This document shows, in pieces, positions 61,010 to 64,000 of a stretch of DNA of 64,000 bases (its first letter is position 1; the number at the start of each line of letters is the position of its first letter). A model generated the notes under the pieces. The model was given only the letters and a program-made list of their open reading frames with translations, was not told the origin of the DNA and did not search any database. This DNA comes from Solanum dulcamara. Lineage: Eukaryota > Streptophyta > Magnoliopsida > Solanales > Solanaceae. Made by a program: the position numbers and the translations under genes. The stretch covers positions 71,036,144-71,100,143 of the forward strand of contig NC_077244.1 in assembly GCF_947179165.1 (NCBI RefSeq), read 5' to 3'.

Positions 61010-61845
61010 TCTTTAACACAAAAAAAATGAGAATCATTAAAATAATAAAACGCAAGGCACTATGTGTCACGACCCAAAAACTGAGGTCATGATGGCACAC
61101 ATCTCAAAACCCAATCTGATGTGTAACCCTAAAAATAAAACTCATACAAGACTCCAAAAGGGGAAAGTGATGCCACAATTTAAATAAAAAGAAAAGAAAA
61201 AAAACAATGAAGAAATTATCCCAAAACCTGGTGTCATAAGTATAAAGAGCATCTAATACAAGGTTCGAATCTGAAGATACAACATAAGTCTTTGAATGAT
61301 ACAAAAGACTGAAAAATAAAGATAGACTAGTGACGATCCAAATTCTGGGACCTCACCACTAATTTGAGAATACACAATCCGCTAGAATATTAACTGCCAC
61401 GTGGGGTACCTCGACTAGTATCTGCATCAAAAAGGGACACAGAAGTAGGGGTGAGTACAATTCACATGTACTCAGTAGGTTTTAGCTGACTGAGTATAAG
61501 GAATTAATCAAATCTATGAAATAAACTAAGGAACGCTTCCACCTGCATATAGAAAAGTCCCACTTCGGCATCGGTGCCGCCAGTTTATATATATAGTGGC
61601 ACGAATAAAGTATAATAACAACTCATAATCACAATTAATCAAATAATTCAAGCAGCACAAATGTCAATGCAATGCAATGCAATATGATGATGCAATGATG
61701 TAGTGGTACGGTGGAATCAAGACTGTCGCACAGCCTGTCGTATACACCTGCCGAGCTGTGCTACCAAGCAGGACCCATGGGGGTCTCGCAGACCATATAC
61801 CTCAATCACAATATCTCATTATCCTTGCCACCTCCTCGTGGTCAA

Positions 61846-61979
61846 GGGATCACAATGCATCCACTACCCTGCCGGAAAACTACCTCGGTCAGGGACTCAA
61901 GATACAAAGGTTGGGATCACAATGCATCCACTACCCTACCGGAAAACTGCCTCGGTCAGGGACTCAAGATACAAAGGTT
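61846..61979 (+). repeat. 67-bp tandem duplication inside the LTR
   Basis: The unit starting 'gggatcacaatgcatccact' is present at 61846-61912 and 61913-61979 with only two or three differences. Confidence 0.93.
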
Positions 61980-63063
61980 TAAAGGTGTTTTATTTTCTTT
62001 CTCAAAAAGAATTTCCATATTTCTCAACTTCCCATGTTTCATGATGTGATGAATGAGGATGAATGCATCAAAACACATATGCATAGAAGTAATAATCAAC
62101 TCACATGTGGTATAATGTTCAAAGTTCTCAAAACTTAACCTACACATGATATTCACCCTCAATAAATAGTAACGGGAAGAACACACTTTCATTTAAATAT
62201 TCACCCCTTTTTCAACAATATTTCAATACTCAAGTATGCTCAAAACCCCCAACTCAATCTCTCAGGCGGCATCACAAGTCAAATAATATACTCAAGCCTC
62301 TCTCTTAGGCAAATCATAATTCACATGCTCTCAAAGCAAATAAGATAACAAATAAGGCCCCCACACGGGCTATGTAATATAAATAAACCCCGTCACGGCA
62401 ACACATTAATAAATAAGCCTCCACACGGACATCATAATATATATAACATTCTCAACTCATACTACAACCCCATCCCAAAGTCTATAACATATGAATGACT
62501 AATTACCCCATCTCAATCTCAAAGAAAGATAGCCAAACCTACCTCAATTGCCGAAACCGCACTCGAATACCTCCACCGGACAAGCAACTCTCGAATTCAG
62601 CGCCCGGAATGACAACCCACTATCAACAATGAAACATACACGTCACAAGGAGTCCAATGACACCCATATTGATAGGTTTCGGAACCGGGGGTAAAATGGT
62701 CCAAAAATTAACTATTTTCGAAAAGGGTCAAATCTGGAAATTTATTGAACAATCCCATTCTATTGGTAATAAGGAACTCATGGTTGAAAAACCCATAAAA
62801 ATAGAGCTCAAAACGAGTTGGAAATCACAATTTTCCTTAAATTCGGATTAGGGAAGAAACAAAGATTTTTGGGGTTTGAAACTAAAATTTAAGAGTTAAA
62901 ATCGTCAAAAACTTAATGAAAAAGGAAGTTTTTAGGTCAAAAATCACTTACCCAACACTTTGCCTCGAAAATCTCTTCTCAAATCACCTCAAGGAGTTCA
63001 AGAACTCAAACAAATGATGAAAAATATTGAAATGGGAAGAAAGGAGCATTTTCTGCCCAAAAA

Positions 63064-63095
63064 GTTACTGTTCACGCGTGTTACTGTTCACGCGT
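63064..63095 (+). repeat. 16-bp perfect tandem duplication
   Basis: 'gttactgttcacgcgt' occurs twice head to tail, with GTGTTTT after the second copy. Confidence 0.95.
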
Positions 63096-63339
63096 GTTTT
63101 GTACAAATTTTCGAAAATCACCCTCAAGGTCATTACACTATGTTCTACACACATACATATTATGAAACTAAGCATCAATTGACTAAGGTAATAAACATAT
63201 ATATTAATCATGGAGTCGAGAGTTCACTATGTTCCCAATCATCATCCAGAAATTAAAATATCATGAAAATTAGCATAGTCAATTACCTAGCTTAGCATCT
63301 TAATCATATTTAGGCAACATAATTGCCTATCATGATTTT

Positions 63340-63910
63340 ATAATCCCATATGGATTATCAGTTAAACAAATTAAATTTTATACGCATGCTAATGAATTCA
63401 CACAAAATTTTAATGTCAAACTAATTAACATAGTACACATGTTAAACAAATCAAGCAAGATTAATGTTCAATCAAGTAACATATATTTCATGCTGAATTT
63501 ACATAAAATGTGTTAAACTAATTAACAGTTATACATGCTAAAAATGTTAACATAGACTTTACCATAATGATGTTAAACTAATTAGCATTTAGCACACATC
63601 AAACAAATTAACGTGAAAGTAACGTTAAACTAATTAACATTTTCAAGCAAAGAAAATAACAAAATAACTTTATTGTCAAGCTAATTAGTATTTCAAGCAT
63701 GTTGAGTACATCAACAAAAAAAACTAATGTTAAACAAATTAACGTTTTAAGCATGCTAAACAAAACAATCAAATAAATGTAATGTTAAACTAATTAACAT
63801 TTTAAACTTGCTAAACAAATTAGCATATAAATCTCATGTTAAACAAATTAACATTTTTAAACGTGTTAAACATATTTGACAAACTAATTAACATTTTTAA
63901 TTGGGATAAT
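63340..63910. repeat. Degenerate repeat field built on GTTAAACTAATTAAC
   Basis: At least ten variants of 'gttaaac(t/a)aattaacattt' recur at irregular 30-50-bp spacing, mixed with 'caagcatgctaaacaaatta' variants. Each core is itself near-palindromic. It lies beyond the gypsy-type LTR or in its outer part. Confidence 0.75.
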
Positions 63911-64000
63911 AATTCCAGATTAAATACTAAATTTATATTCTAAAAATTAAGTCTATATTATCAATTTTCTTAATCTGGATTTGAATTATAAAATCAAAAT

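Larger units (their letters stand above)
55450..61065 (-). mobile_element. Third Ty1/copia element, frameshifted and missing its 5' LTR in this window
   Basis: Minus-strand order runs from Gag (start codon near 61009) to RNase H (ending near 56839), then a 1-kb non-coding 3' region, a polypurine tract (GAGTGGGAGA at 55790-55799) and a 3' LTR starting TGTAGGAAATTTGG at 55789. The 5' side is cut at 61065/61066 by an antisense gypsy-type LTR, so the 5' LTR and primer site are not seen. The left border (end of the 3' LTR) is approximate. Confidence 0.8.
61066..63170 (-). mobile_element. Antisense gypsy-type LTR (3' end at 61066, other end not found)
   Basis: The sequence abruptly becomes TGTCACGACCC at 61066. 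On the minus strand this is a ...GGGTCGTGACA terminus, matching the style of the solo LTR that ends GGGGCGTGACA. The interior is GC-richer, non-coding and repeat-bearing, typical of long nightshade gypsy LTRs, with 'tatatatat' near 61595. The opposite terminus was not identified, so the element may extend beyond 63170 or the window end. Overlapping ORFs at 61703-62049 derive from an internal tandem repeat. Confidence 0.6.

Noticed and set aside
61840..61985. Possible retroviral or pararetroviral coding remnant in the right end
   Set aside because: No reverse transcriptase, coat or movement-protein motif is visible; the sequence is non-coding LTR.
61703..62049. Three overlapping ORFs with repeated residues, resembling a repeat protein
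   Set aside because: The repetition comes from a 67-bp tandem duplication in a gypsy-type LTR; three different frames are open, which is not coding behaviour.

Overview
This window is nuclear DNA of a flowering plant, most probably a Solanum-type nightshade. It is AT-rich, its genes have many GT-AG introns, and it carries several repeats typical of Solanaceae: an RTE-type LINE with a (TTG)n tail, tRNA-derived SINEs including an Au-like one, MITEs, Ty1/copia elements, and gypsy LTRs that begin or end in TGTAACA/CGTGACA. All gene models below are hand-spliced from the sequence; I had no transcripts or database searches.

Layout, left to right. (1) 1-4.8 kb holds relics of LINEs and an LTR. (2) 4830-14032 (+) is an eight-exon gene for a large, low-complexity protein of 1737 aa, of the plant 'dentin sialophosphoprotein-like' group. 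Its 3.3-kb last intron holds a SINE and a LINE, each flanked by perfect long target-site duplications. (3) 17326-23704 (-) is a ten-exon gene for a 336-aa protein I do not recognise. (4) 25050-28035 (+) encodes the small ER membrane protein Asterix (PAT complex). It is divergent from gene 3, and a cluster of five related palindromes lies between them. (5) 28486-29253 is a 768-bp foldback MITE with a 9-bp duplication. (6) 30534-32830 (-) encodes the chloroplast biotin carboxyl carrier protein of acetyl-CoA carboxylase in seven coding exons.

(7) 34.1-47.2 kb is transposon territory. An old, decayed copia element (+) contains a 2166-bp gypsy solo LTR. A younger copia element (-) follows, with one continuous 1504-codon frame broken only by nonsense codons. 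(8) 48220-48624 (-) is a small unrecognised gene. (9) 51.3-54.4 kb (+) is UDP-glucose 6-dehydrogenase: a 480-aa coding sequence in a single exon behind a 1.57-kb 5'UTR intron that holds a MITE. (10) 55.4-61.1 kb is a third, frameshifted copia element (-), cut at its gag end by an antisense gypsy-type LTR that runs toward the window end and is followed by a degenerate repeat field.

The host genes belong to separate housekeeping pathways: ER membrane-protein biogenesis (Asterix), plastid fatty-acid synthesis (BCCP) and nucleotide-sugar supply for cell walls (UGD). Nothing suggests a gene cluster. The most informative features are the record of nested insertions, the transition-only decay of the second copia element, and the palindrome cluster between the divergent genes. 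I found no CRISPR, rRNA or convincing tRNA gene.
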